Shown: one piece after another, positions 6,753-13,280 of the stretch | How the letters are laid out: each line of letters opens with the position of its first letter | Position numbering within the stretch: position 1 is the first letter of the stretch | From: Candidatus Omnitrophica bacterium UBA5776 | Lineage (GTDB): Bacteria > Omnitrophota > Gorgyraeia > Gygaellales > Profunditerraquicolaceae | Direction of reading: 5' to 3' | Assembly (NCBI GenBank): GCA_002418595.1 | Contig: DIEK01000026.1 | Location: 1 to 13,280, forward strand | Length of the DNA: 13,280 nucleotides | Notes under the pieces: model-generated | What the model was told of the DNA's origin: nothing | Database searches by the model: none | The model's input: only the letters and a program-made list of their open reading frames with translations | Program-made: the position numbers and the translations under genes

Positions 6753-8087
6753 TCATACGACCCGGCTCCGTTTAAGATTCACCTTTTGCTTTAATCTTTC
6801 CAAAATGGACAAAGAAAACATGGAGAGACAATCGGTATCCGCATACATATTCTGATGAAGCCTCTTCTCTCTTTCCAGTCTTACCTCCACGATCTGTTGC
6901 CTAAACAGATTTTTAAAGAATTCCTTGAGCCACGGTAAGGCTGCTATCACCTTTTTTGCCGCGTTTCCGGAAAACAATCTTGAATATATGCCCATCACAA
7001 TGTCCAGAAAATAAAGAGACACCCTCCGGGGATATGAAACATACACTGCTTCGTCCGGATGGGACGGTTCAAAACGGTTTATTCTATCCTGAAATTCTTC
7101 GGACCCGGAGAAGGCCTTAAGCAGCCCCTTTACATTCTTCGCCTTTAAATACCCCTGGATGGCGCTCTCGCTTTCAGGTTCCCTTCCCAGGAAACAACGG
7201 TAAGCGGCGATTACATCCTCTCTGACAGGCCTATCTTCATTTCTGACGAACCATGTGGCCGCCTGCTGCAGTGCCGACTCAAGATTCTGCGCCCGCTGGA
7301 AGAGGGGATGTTCGCAAGGTTCCATTTTTCTTATTTTTCCCTCGGCATAGTTTTCATAGCGGGAAATTATCTGTTCGAGCGTGCAGCCCATATCGGCATC
7401 AAAAGCGGCCCTTGTGGCGGCCAGGATATCCGGGGCACCGTCGCGCTGCGCTATGACGGAATAATCCTGGCTGACCCCGTTCAAGACGTCGAACAGCGAC
7501 ATCTTTTCTTCTTCCCGCGGCCTGACCGTTTCCTGTAACCGTAATATTTTCACTTTACGAAAACCGTAATATTCCGGAAGAAAAGACAGTAACTGCGGTG
7601 GAATGGGACGCTGATGCATAGGATCCATATAGAAATTGGACGTCCCGGTCAAGATATTCTCCGGATTAGGAGTCTCAAGTATCAGGAGGCCGCCCGGTTT
7701 TAACACCCGTAAAGCCTCCTTTACCAGTTCCTGTAGTTGCGAGAACTGCAGATGCTCAACAAGGTGAAAAGCAGTTACCAATACCAAGTTCGCATCCGGC
7801 AGCCGCTTTATAAAATCAATTGCATCGGCGGTGCGGACATTCAAACCTAATCCCTTGCAGGCCGCAAGCTGGATATCATCAAGATCCACGCCTATTGCGA
7901 TAAAACCGGCTTCCGCAAGCAGTTCGAGCCATTCCCCCCGCCCGCAGCCTAAATCCAACGCTTCCCCCTTCCCATAGAAATCCAGTAAAGGTCTTACAAA
8001 CGGCAAATACGTCTTCAAACGCAGTTTTATCAGCTCTCGTGAACCGCGGTATCGATCCTCAAACGCCCGGTAAAAACCGTCATCCAT
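6753..8087 (-). CDS. SAM-dependent methyltransferase with C-terminal LGREPE-type extension, putative O-polysaccharide chain-capping enzyme
   Basis: The 444-residue protein opens with FYRAFEDRYRGSRELIK, then a class I methyltransferase fold: SAM motif LDLGCGRGEW (44-53), acidic VDLDD (67-71), AFHLVEHL (106-113) and LKPGGLLILETPNPEN (129-144). Residues 290-335 contain AYRCFLGREPESE and FSGSEEF, resembling the small helical module (DUF4214-like) found in many cell-surface glycan proteins. The last 90 residues are amphipathic and rich in charged helix, perhaps for membrane or partner contact. The frame is open for 58 more codons upstream, but those lie inside wzt. I chose the ATG at 8087 because GGAG sits seven bases before it and the conserved part starts there. 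The gene overlaps the wzt stop by eight bases, so the two are translationally coupled. Such methyltransferases beside a Wzt with a glycan-binding domain often cap the non-reducing end of the chain. Capping is inferred; the methylated position is unknown. Confidence 0.85.
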   Translation of the reverse strand: MDDGFYRAFEDRYRGSRELIKLRLKTYLPFVRPLLDFYGKGEALDLGCGRGEWLELLAEAGFIAIGVDLDDIQLAACKGLGLNVRTADAIDFIKRLPDANLVLVTAFHLVEHLQFSQLQELVKEALRVLKPGGLLILETPNPENILTGTSNFYMDPMHQRPIPPQLLSFLPEYYGFRKVKILRLQETVRPREEEKMSLFDVLNGVSQDYSVIAQRDGAPDILAATRAAFDADMGCTLEQIISRYENYAEGKIRKMEPCEHPLFQRAQNLESALQQAATWFVRNEDRPVREDVIAAYRCFLGREPESESAIQGYLKAKNVKGLLKAFSGSEEFQDRINRFEPSHPDEAVYVSYPRRVSLYFLDIVMGIYSRLFSGNAAKKVIAALPWLKEFFKNLFRQQIVEVRLEREKRLHQNMYADTDCLSMFSLSILERLKQKVNLKRSRVV

Positions 8088-9309
8088 GACCACACTCCAA
8101 GCTCGGAGGCAGCCAAGCGACCCCCGCAAATTTACTTTTGTCGGTGTTAACAACCTTGAATACCAAGGCGAGATCTCGCCATTCATAACTCTTCGTGGTA
8201 TGCGTTTCCGCAGTATGTAAAGCAACCGCGACCGAATAACTCCCCTCACCGAGGTCAACATTAAACTTAAAATCCAAAATATACGATTCTCCTCGCTTTA
8301 ATTCAACGATATTTTGCTTCAAATGACAGGTATTGGTTCCGAATACAGACTGTCCAAGCCTGTCTTTAATCAGATAGCCTATTACCAGATTTTCGATGTC
8401 CGTGGTTGAACTCACCACAATGCGCAGGCGAACCTGCTGTCCCACATTAACAGTCTCCACCCGGTTATTTCCCGTATCCAACAATGCCACATCCTCTATT
8501 ATCGCTTCTCTTGTTCCCGATATAGTCTGGATTTTTCCGTTCTCCGTCGTCTTCTGATGGATAATATTACCGGTATTCTCGGACAATGTGGCATTGTAAT
8601 AATCCATAACGGTTTCCGGCTCATCCTGCATAACAAATGTTCCTGCGTTCAGCAAAATCACCGAGTTGCAAATGGACAAAATAGCGTTCTTGTCGTGAGA
8701 AACTATCAGCAGCGTCGTACCTTGACGGTTTAACTGTCGTATACGCTCGAAACTTTTATGCTGAAAATAGGTATCGCCTACAGAAAGAGCCTCATCTACT
8801 ATCAATATTTCAGGGTCTAGATTCACGGCAACGGAAAACGCTAAACGCACGAACATTCCGCTGGAATACAGTTTTACCGGCTGCTTTACGAATTCTCCGA
8901 TATCGGCGAATTCGATTATCCTGTCCAGTCTCTCGTCAATCTCTTTCTTGGACAGACCGAAAAGTGTTCCGTTAAAATAAACATTCTCTGTGCCCGTTAA
9001 TTCCGGGTTAAAGCCGGTCCCGAGCTCAAGTAAAGAAGCTATATTCCCATTTACGCGGTAAGCCCCCGATGTGGGAGCGAGCACCCCGGAAATGATCTTA
9101 AGCAAGGTTGATTTACCCGAACCGTTTTTTCCAATAATTCCAAGTGTTTCGCCTTTTCTGACATCGAAACTAATGTCTTTAAGCGCGTAAAAATCATGAT
9201 GGTATTTCTTTCTGCGGGGATCCAGCGCTTCCTTTAACCGGTCGATCGGCCGATCATAAAGCGAGTATATCTTGGTTAGATTTCTTACCTGCAGGATTGC
9301 ATCAGACAT
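8080..9309 (-). CDS. wzt: Wzt: ATP-binding protein of O-antigen ABC exporter with C-terminal carbohydrate-binding domain
   Basis: The 409-residue cytosolic ATPase has a nucleotide-binding domain with Walker A GKNGSGKST (60-68), the YSSGM variant of the ABC signature (148-152) that is usual for Wzt/TagH exporters, Walker B ILIVDEA (168-174) and the H-loop SHD (H205). Residues from about 265 to 400 form the extra beta-rich domain of the Wzt_C type (GYLIKDRLGQSVFGTNT, LGEGSYSVAVALH). In E. coli O8/O9a this domain binds the capped end of the finished chain and permits export. Its presence, and a methyltransferase gene directly after, argue for cap-dependent export here. The ATG at 9309 starts one base after the wzm stop; a TTG at 9327 in the same frame would overlap wzm by 17 bases and add six residues. 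Neither has a clear Shine-Dalgarno, so coupling to wzm is likely. Confidence 0.95.
   Translation of the reverse strand: MSDAILQVRNLTKIYSLYDRPIDRLKEALDPRRKKYHHDFYALKDISFDVRKGETLGIIGKNGSGKSTLLKIISGVLAPTSGAYRVNGNIASLLELGTGFNPELTGTENVYFNGTLFGLSKKEIDERLDRIIEFADIGEFVKQPVKLYSSGMFVRLAFSVAVNLDPEILIVDEALSVGDTYFQHKSFERIRQLNRQGTTLLIVSHDKNAILSICNSVILLNAGTFVMQDEPETVMDYYNATLSENTGNIIHQKTTENGKIQTISGTREAIIEDVALLDTGNNRVETVNVGQQVRLRIVVSSTTDIENLVIGYLIKDRLGQSVFGTNTCHLKQNIVELKRGESYILDFKFNVDLGEGSYSVAVALHTAETHTTKSYEWRDLALVFKVVNTDKSKFAGVAWLPPSLECGHG
8095..8098 (-). promoter_or_regulatory. Ribosome binding site inside wzt that sets the methyltransferase start
   Basis: GGAG on the minus strand stands seven bases before the ATG at 8087 and lies within the last codons of wzt. 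It decides between the long open frame from 8261 and the shorter, conserved one. Confidence 0.65.
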
Positions 9310-9310
9310 A

Positions 9311-10147
9311 TCAAAGGATATCGGCAAAATGAGGTTTTAGTTTCCGAAAAACAAAAATGCCGGCTGCCATAAAACAGAACGTTACTCCCCAGAAATAAAA
9401 TCCCCATAAAGCGTCTTCCCAGAAAGGGATATTGTAAAGAAAAGATCTCCTGTATCCCTCAGTAAGATAACATACCGGGTTTAAATAACAAAGGATCCTG
9501 AATCGCGGAGGGATCATCTCCATATTCCAGTAAATAGGCGTTATCCACATCAAGAGATTCAGAAGTATCACTATGCCTGCGGCCAGGTCGCGGAAAAAGA
9601 CCATTACCGCGGAAGCCAACCAGGACATTCCCAGCACCAGGCAGATACAGGCAAAGAAATAATAGGCGCTTTGCAGCCAAAACAATGACGGATATATACC
9701 GAAAATCAGCAAAACTAAAACAACAAGAAAAAGGAATATAAAGTGAATGACCGCGGCGGAAAGCACTTTAATAAGCGGCAAGATAGAAAGCTTGAAATGT
9801 ATCTTCTTAACGATATAAGAATAACTTATAAGCGAGTTGGCAGCCGTATTGAGCGCCTCCGAAAATAAAACCCAAACAGCCATTGCCGGAACTATCCAAG
9901 CAAGAAAAGGGACATTTCCCTCCGGTCTCACACGAAGGCCGAATTGAAGAACGAACCACATAACTGCGACCAACAAGGTCTGCTGGAGCAAAGCCCAGGC
10001 AAGACCGAAATATGAACCTATGTAACGTTCCTTCAAATCACGCTTAACAAGCTGATAGACGGCATATTTCTTCCCCCATATCTCGCTGAGAAAAGAAATG
10101 GCTCCCTGGACACTGACGCTTATTAGTCTTAAAACGCCATTAAACAT
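9311..10147 (-). CDS. wzm: Wzm: permease of O-antigen ABC exporter (ABC-2 type)
   Basis: The 278-residue membrane protein has a cytoplasmic N-terminal region with the family pattern RDLKERYIGSYFGLAWALLQ (36-55), followed by about six membrane helices (roughly 51-70, 82-103, 128-150, 159-184, 188-207, 247-268). The stretch ITPIYWNMEMIP and YLNPVCYLTEGYR near 202-232 are typical of ABC-2 polysaccharide permeases. Two copies would pair with two Wzt to move lipid-linked polysaccharide across the inner membrane. Length is normal for Wzm. The ATG at 10147 is 17 bases after the gmd stop; no good Shine-Dalgarno is visible, so readthrough from gmd is likely. wzt follows after one base. Teichoic-acid TagG and capsule permeases belong to the same family, but Wzt_C next door favours an O-antigen-type exporter. 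Confidence 0.93.
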   Translation of the reverse strand: MFNGVLRLISVSVQGAISFLSEIWGKKYAVYQLVKRDLKERYIGSYFGLAWALLQQTLLVAVMWFVLQFGLRVRPEGNVPFLAWIVPAMAVWVLFSEALNTAANSLISYSYIVKKIHFKLSILPLIKVLSAAVIHFIFLFLVVLVLLIFGIYPSLFWLQSAYYFFACICLVLGMSWLASAVMVFFRDLAAGIVILLNLLMWITPIYWNMEMIPPRFRILCYLNPVCYLTEGYRRSFLYNIPFWEDALWGFYFWGVTFCFMAAGIFVFRKLKPHFADIL

Positions 10148-10164
10148 CTGTGACAGTCGACTGA

Positions 10165-11154
10165 TTACTGTTTTGCGGCGCGCTTCATTCTGGCAGCAGC
10201 CAGGTCCGCCTCAACCATCATTCTCACCAGTTTTTCAAACCCGACCTTCGGCTTCCAACCCAGCATTTTCCTGGCCTTTGTACTATCTCCAAGCAAAAGA
10301 TTGACTTCTGCCGGCCTGTAAAAACGCCTGTCCACCTTAACATACTTCTTCCAGTCAAGCCCGGCATGTTCAAACGCCAGTTCCAGGAATTCCTTTACCG
10401 TATGAGTTTCACCTGTCGCGATCACATAATCGTCCGGCTTCGACTGTTGGAGCATAAGCCACATTGCCTCCACATAATCACCGGAAAACCCCCAGTCCCG
10501 CTTAGCCTCCAGATTCCCCAGCCGTAATTCTTTGCTCAAACCATACTTTATCTCAGCCACGGCATTGGTTATTTTACGCGTAACAAACTCATACCCCCTG
10601 CGCGGGGATTCGTGGTTAAAAAGAATGCCGTTGCAGGCGAACAGGCCATATCCTTCGCGGTAGTTACGCGTCAGGTCGAAACCGGCGACTTTCGATATGC
10701 CGTAAGGAGAACGCGGATGAAAAGGCGTATTCTCTGTCTGCGGTATCTCCCTGACTTTGCCGAACATTTCACTTGAAGCGGCAAAATAGAATTTACAGCG
10801 CGGAGCCAACTCCTTAATTGCGGCAAGAATATAATGCGTGCCGTTTATGTTCGTATTTATAGTGGAGAACTCGTCCTCGAAGGAATAACTGACAAAACTC
10901 TGTGCCGCCAGATGATAACATTCATCCGGCTTTATCTGATGAACAATTTTAAATAAACTGGCGAAGCTCTCAAGAGAACCAGAATGAAGCGTGACTTTTT
11001 TCTGAATGTGCCTTATTCTCCAGAGCCTGTGTTCCGGATCTTCCAAAGCGACCCGTCTTACTACTCCATGGACTCGGTACCCTTTTTTAAGTAATAACTC
11101 CGATAAATATGAGCCATCCTGACCGTCGATCCCTGTAATAAGTGCTGTCTTCAT
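10165..11154 (-). CDS. gmd: GDP-mannose 4,6-dehydratase
   Basis: This cytosolic short-chain dehydrogenase/reductase family enzyme converts GDP-D-mannose to GDP-4-dehydro-6-deoxy-D-mannose with bound NADP. The 329-residue product shows the nucleotide loop TGIDGQDG (7-14), the catalytic stretch SSEMFG with S127 and E129, and the Y151-x3-K155 pair in YGISK; E129 to Y151 has the same 22-residue spacing as in the E. coli enzyme. NHESPRRG (180-187) and RDWGFSGDYVEAMW (219-232) are Gmd hallmarks. The length is a little below that of E. coli Gmd. The ATG at 11154 has GGGAG eleven bases upstream, a slightly long spacing. The gene follows manC after 116 bases, and the two supply consecutive steps. The product could lead to D-rhamnose, L-fucose, perosamine or colitose; the next enzyme is not in this window. 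Confidence 0.96.
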   Translation of the reverse strand: MKTALITGIDGQDGSYLSELLLKKGYRVHGVVRRVALEDPEHRLWRIRHIQKKVTLHSGSLESFASLFKIVHQIKPDECYHLAAQSFVSYSFEDEFSTINTNINGTHYILAAIKELAPRCKFYFAASSEMFGKVREIPQTENTPFHPRSPYGISKVAGFDLTRNYREGYGLFACNGILFNHESPRRGYEFVTRKITNAVAEIKYGLSKELRLGNLEAKRDWGFSGDYVEAMWLMLQQSKPDDYVIATGETHTVKEFLELAFEHAGLDWKKYVKVDRRFYRPAEVNLLLGDSTKARKMLGWKPKVGFEKLVRMMVEADLAAARMKRAAKQ

Positions 11155-11270
11155 CTTTTTCTTTACTCCCGGATAACTGTTGTTAGGTTATATCGAGCAA
11201 TTGACATTCCTGTACTTTGCCGAGAATATCTAAATGGCGCTCAACGATGTAATACGCTGTTCTCCACGAA

Positions 11271-12755
11271 TTACTTCCGGCAATACTTATCGTGAACACG
11301 CTCTATATCATCCTCCTCCAGATAATCTCCTGTCTGCACCTCCACTATTTTTAAAACTGACCTCCCGTGATTTGTTAAACGATGGCGGCAGCCCACGGAG
11401 ATATAGGTGCTCTCGTTGGGCTGGAGAATGAATGTATTCTCTCCCCTTGTCACCTCCGCCGTGCCTTCCACAATCACCCAATGCTCGCAACGCCTGCGAT
11501 GCACCTGTACACTAAGGGCATGCCCGGGATTAACCTCCACCATCTTTATCTTAAAACCCGGCAAGTGCTCAAGCACCGTGAAACTTCCCCAAGGGCGTTT
11601 CACCTTGCGGTGGCTGTAGTGCTCCTGTCTGCGGCTGTTTTTAAGAAAATCCACAACTTTCTTGACCTCTTCACTCCGATCTTTCCTGGCCACAAGCAGG
11701 GCGTCCGGCGTGTCAACGATGACCACATTATCCAGCCCCAGGGTAGCAATCAGCCTTTTGTCCGACACTACGGTGGTGTTGTTACTCTCAATATCTATAA
11801 CTCCATTGGGAATATTATTGCCCCGCGCATCTTTCTCTATCATTTCATCCCAGGACTGCCAACTGCCGAGGTCAGACCAGCCGAGCTCAATAGGGGCTTT
11901 AACCATCAACAATGCGGCAGTTTTTTCCAGCACTCCGTAGTCAAATGCCGCCGGTTTTATATCCGCCCAAGCCGAGTCTATATCCTGTGCCGAGGCAATG
12001 CAATGGACGGCGGAATACAATTCCGGCATATAGCGCATAAACTCACGCAGAAAGACTTTCACCGGGGCGACGAACATTCCGCTGTTCCAGTAATACCCGC
12101 CTTTGCGCAGGAACATCTCCGCGGTTTTCAAATCCGGCTTTTCACAGAAACGCTCCACGCCTTTAATGAGTTTTTTTTCAATCTTCGTCAGGACTATCCC
12201 GCCCTCCGCTTTCAACGCGGAGATATCCGGCAATGGCCCTTCTTTTATATAACCGTATCCGGTTGCCGGCCTTGAAGGAGTTATTCCGAAAATGATAATT
12301 CTATCGCAGGAGCAACACTTGAAAGAAACATTAAGCAAGTTCTTGAAAATCTCGGTATTCTTAATTGAATGGTCACAAGGCAAAACAGCCGTCTCTGCGG
12401 AGGAATCCCGCAAGCTTATCAAACGGCAGGCGACGGCTATGGAAGGCGCGGTATTCCTGCCGTCCGGCTCGCAAATTATATTCTCGGAAGGGATTCCATG
12501 ATGACGGGTGATCTGTTCGATCTGGTGAAAATAAAGTCTGGATGTGACCGTATAGATATTTTTCGCCGGCACAAGCGTATGAAGGCGCAATATAGTTTCT
12601 TCAAACAGGCTATTGGGGCCTGAAAGCGGAAGAAACTGTTTGGGCTCCAGAGTCCGGCTCAACGGCCAAAAACGGCTGCCCTGCCCGCCAGCCAGCAGGA
12701 CTGCGTAACGCCGTCCGGTAACGATACCTTCTACCTTTTTTCTATTTCTGTTCAC
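11271..12755 (-). CDS. manC: Mannose-1-phosphate guanylyltransferase / mannose-6-phosphate isomerase (type II, bifunctional)
   Basis: The enzyme makes GDP-D-mannose from mannose 1-phosphate and GTP, and its C-terminal domain can isomerise fructose 6-phosphate to mannose 6-phosphate. The 494 residues contain the nucleotidyltransferase loop GGQGSRFWPLSR (23-34) with PKQFL (38-42), LPCDH (125-129), FCEKP (203-207), WNSGMF (223-228) and GWSDLGSW (292-299). The cupin domain (about 380-494) begins RPWGSF and has QVHRRRCEHW (417-426) with H419 and E424, and H458, fitting the metal-binding pattern QxH...E...H. The usual HHHRAEHW reads HRRRCEHW here, so ligands are kept while flanking residues differ. 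The start is GTG at 12755 with AGGA five bases before it. It is probably the first gene of the cluster, as the next gene upstream is an unrelated peptidase. WbpW, AlgA and CpsB are names for the same family. Confidence 0.96.
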   Translation of the reverse strand: MNRNRKKVEGIVTGRRYAVLLAGGQGSRFWPLSRTLEPKQFLPLSGPNSLFEETILRLHTLVPAKNIYTVTSRLYFHQIEQITRHHGIPSENIICEPDGRNTAPSIAVACRLISLRDSSAETAVLPCDHSIKNTEIFKNLLNVSFKCCSCDRIIIFGITPSRPATGYGYIKEGPLPDISALKAEGGIVLTKIEKKLIKGVERFCEKPDLKTAEMFLRKGGYYWNSGMFVAPVKVFLREFMRYMPELYSAVHCIASAQDIDSAWADIKPAAFDYGVLEKTAALLMVKAPIELGWSDLGSWQSWDEMIEKDARGNNIPNGVIDIESNNTTVVSDKRLIATLGLDNVVIVDTPDALLVARKDRSEEVKKVVDFLKNSRRQEHYSHRKVKRPWGSFTVLEHLPGFKIKMVEVNPGHALSVQVHRRRCEHWVIVEGTAEVTRGENTFILQPNESTYISVGCRHRLTNHGRSVLKIVEVQTGDYLEEDDIERVHDKYCRK

Positions 12756-12760
12756 ACTTG

Positions 12761-12764
12761 TCCT
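12761..12764 (-). promoter_or_regulatory. Ribosome binding site for the GTG start of manC
   Basis: AGGA on the minus strand lies five bases before the GTG at 12755. It supports a non-ATG start for what is probably the first gene of the polysaccharide cluster. Confidence 0.6.
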
Positions 12765-12810
12765 GTTCGCTTCGCAGATTTTGCGGGATAAAAGTATGTT
12801 AAACTTGCGC

Positions 12811-12831
12811 CAGGCGCTTTTTTATCGCCTG
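12811..12831. other. Short inverted repeat between the peptidase gene and manC
   Basis: CAGGCG and CGCCTG form six-base arms around a nine-base A/T-rich loop, in the 89-base gap between the peptidase stop and the manC start. In the minus-strand transcript the A-run is in the loop and no U-run follows, so it is not a standard terminator. It may mark the boundary of two transcription units. I could not pick out a convincing promoter for manC in the rest of this gap. Confidence 0.3.
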
Positions 12832-12844
12832 CTTGCCGGAGGCT

Positions 12845-13280
12845 CTACGCGGTGAACTGCTTCCCCATCGCGGCCGCGAGTTTCGCCGGATCCTCGATCA
12901 GGTCGGTGGCAGACCAGGCGTCCAGGCAATACCGCTCCACGTAATCATATTTCAGGTAACCGTAACCGGCATCGCCCCAGGCTTTTCCCCAGGAATTCTT
13001 GAACTTGAACAACCCGGTTTTGTCGTTATAACCGCAAACGCAAACGGCGTGCCCGCCCAGTTCTTCTTCATTTTTGCGCGGCATTGGGACCTTGCCGTCT
13101 CTGGCCGTCTTTTCGCTCAACCAGCCGGAAAACACAAGCATTCCGCCGAGAAAAGGCCCGTTTACCAACAGGCTTCTCTTCATTTCTTTAACATTTTTCA
13201 GGCGCGCGTAGGCCTTGATACGGTATTTCAGCGCCTGAGAATCGGCGTTTCTTTTGGGTTTATCCGTCTGATAGGGTTTA
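12845..13280 (-). CDS. C1-family (papain-like) cysteine peptidase, C-terminal part
   Basis: The last 144 residues of the protein are visible; the start is beyond the window edge, since the frame stays open upstream of the internal ATG at 13183 (ALKYRIKAYARLKNVKEMKR precedes NGPF). GGHAVCVCGY holds the catalytic His (codon at 13051-13049) and FKNSWGKAWGDAGYGYLKYDY holds the catalytic Asn (codon at 12997-12995), as in papain-family peptidases. The nucleophile Cys would lie outside the window. The NGP motif followed by a small hydrophobic strand and an insertion before GGHAV is normal for bacterial C1 enzymes. Location cannot be judged without the N terminus. It lies on the same strand as the polysaccharide genes but 89 bases away and has no clear link to them. 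Confidence 0.92.
   Translation of the reverse strand, partial: KPYQTDKPKRNADSQALKYRIKAYARLKNVKEMKRSLLVNGPFLGGMLVFSGWLSEKTARDGKVPMPRKNEEELGGHAVCVCGYNDKTGLFKFKNSWGKAWGDAGYGYLKYDYVERYCLDAWSATDLIEDPAKLAAAMGKQFTA

Noticed and set aside
8088-8261. Upstream extension of the methyltransferase by 58 codons
   Set aside because: The extension lies within the Wzt C-terminal domain in another frame, is rich in Arg and Ser without family resemblance, and a good GGAG site supports the ATG at 8087.
11201-11236. TTGACA followed by an A/T-rich stretch on the plus strand, promoter-like
   Set aside because: The spacing to the nearest -10-like hexamer is 19-20 bases and there is no plus-strand gene downstream.
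11382-12275. A 297-codon plus-strand open frame opposite manC
   Set aside because: It is exactly antisense to a clearly conserved manC, has low-complexity, non-family-like protein sequence and no ribosome site evidence; a shadow of codon bias.
12807-12823. GCGC-CAG-GCGC followed by six T on the plus strand, terminator-like
   Set aside because: The stem is only four base pairs with a three-base loop, and no plus-strand transcript is expected here; on the minus strand the order is wrong for a terminator.

Overview
The window holds most of a surface-polysaccharide gene cluster. Every supported gene lies on the minus strand, so transcription runs from high to low coordinates. The set (GDP-mannose supply, an ABC O-antigen exporter with a glycan-binding Wzt, a two-domain GT4 transferase) points to a bacterium with an outer membrane and lipopolysaccharide. 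The species cannot be fixed from the sequence. Base composition is roughly balanced, and the mix of GT-C-like membrane proteins with a papain-like peptidase would suit an environmental, possibly uncultured lineage, but that is only an impression.

Layout in transcription order. (1) 13280-12845: C-terminal end of a C1 (papain-family) cysteine peptidase, probably a separate transcription unit. (2) 12755-11271: manC, mannose-1-phosphate guanylyltransferase with a cupin isomerase domain. (3) 11154-10165: gmd, GDP-mannose 4,6-dehydratase. (4) 10147-9311 and 9309-8080: wzm and wzt, permease and ATPase of the exporter; Wzt carries a C-terminal carbohydrate-binding domain. (5) 8087-6753: a SAM methyltransferase overlapping the end of wzt by 8 bases. 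(6) 6679-4163: a fusion of two GT4 domains resembling WbdA-type O-antigen polymerases. (7) 4078-1445: a large GT-C-like membrane protein ending in two copies of a 128-residue domain. (8) 1438 to the window edge: a second GT-C-like membrane protein, broken by a frameshift near 370-376 and cut by the window.

Proposed pathway: ManC makes GDP-mannose, and Gmd turns part of it into GDP-4-keto-6-deoxymannose, the precursor of GDP-D-rhamnose, GDP-L-fucose or GDP-perosamine. The reductase or aminotransferase that would decide between these is not in the window. The GT4 fusion would extend a mannose or 6-deoxyhexose chain on a cytoplasmic lipid carrier. The methyltransferase is a good candidate for capping the non-reducing end, the Wzt C-terminal domain for reading the cap, and Wzm/Wzt for exporting the chain. 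The two GT-C-like proteins would act on the periplasmic side, perhaps decorating exported glycan. The order manC-gmd-wzm-wzt-transferase recalls the Pseudomonas common-antigen (A-band) locus.

The points most worth a second look are: the duplicated C-terminal domain of the large membrane protein; the degenerate N-terminal active site of the GT4 fusion; the Wzt/methyltransferase overlap, which suggests a capping-coupled export system without the WbdD kinase; and the frameshift in the last gene. No RNA genes, CRISPR arrays, insertion sequences or phage genes were seen, and no stretch over 300 bases lacks a gene.
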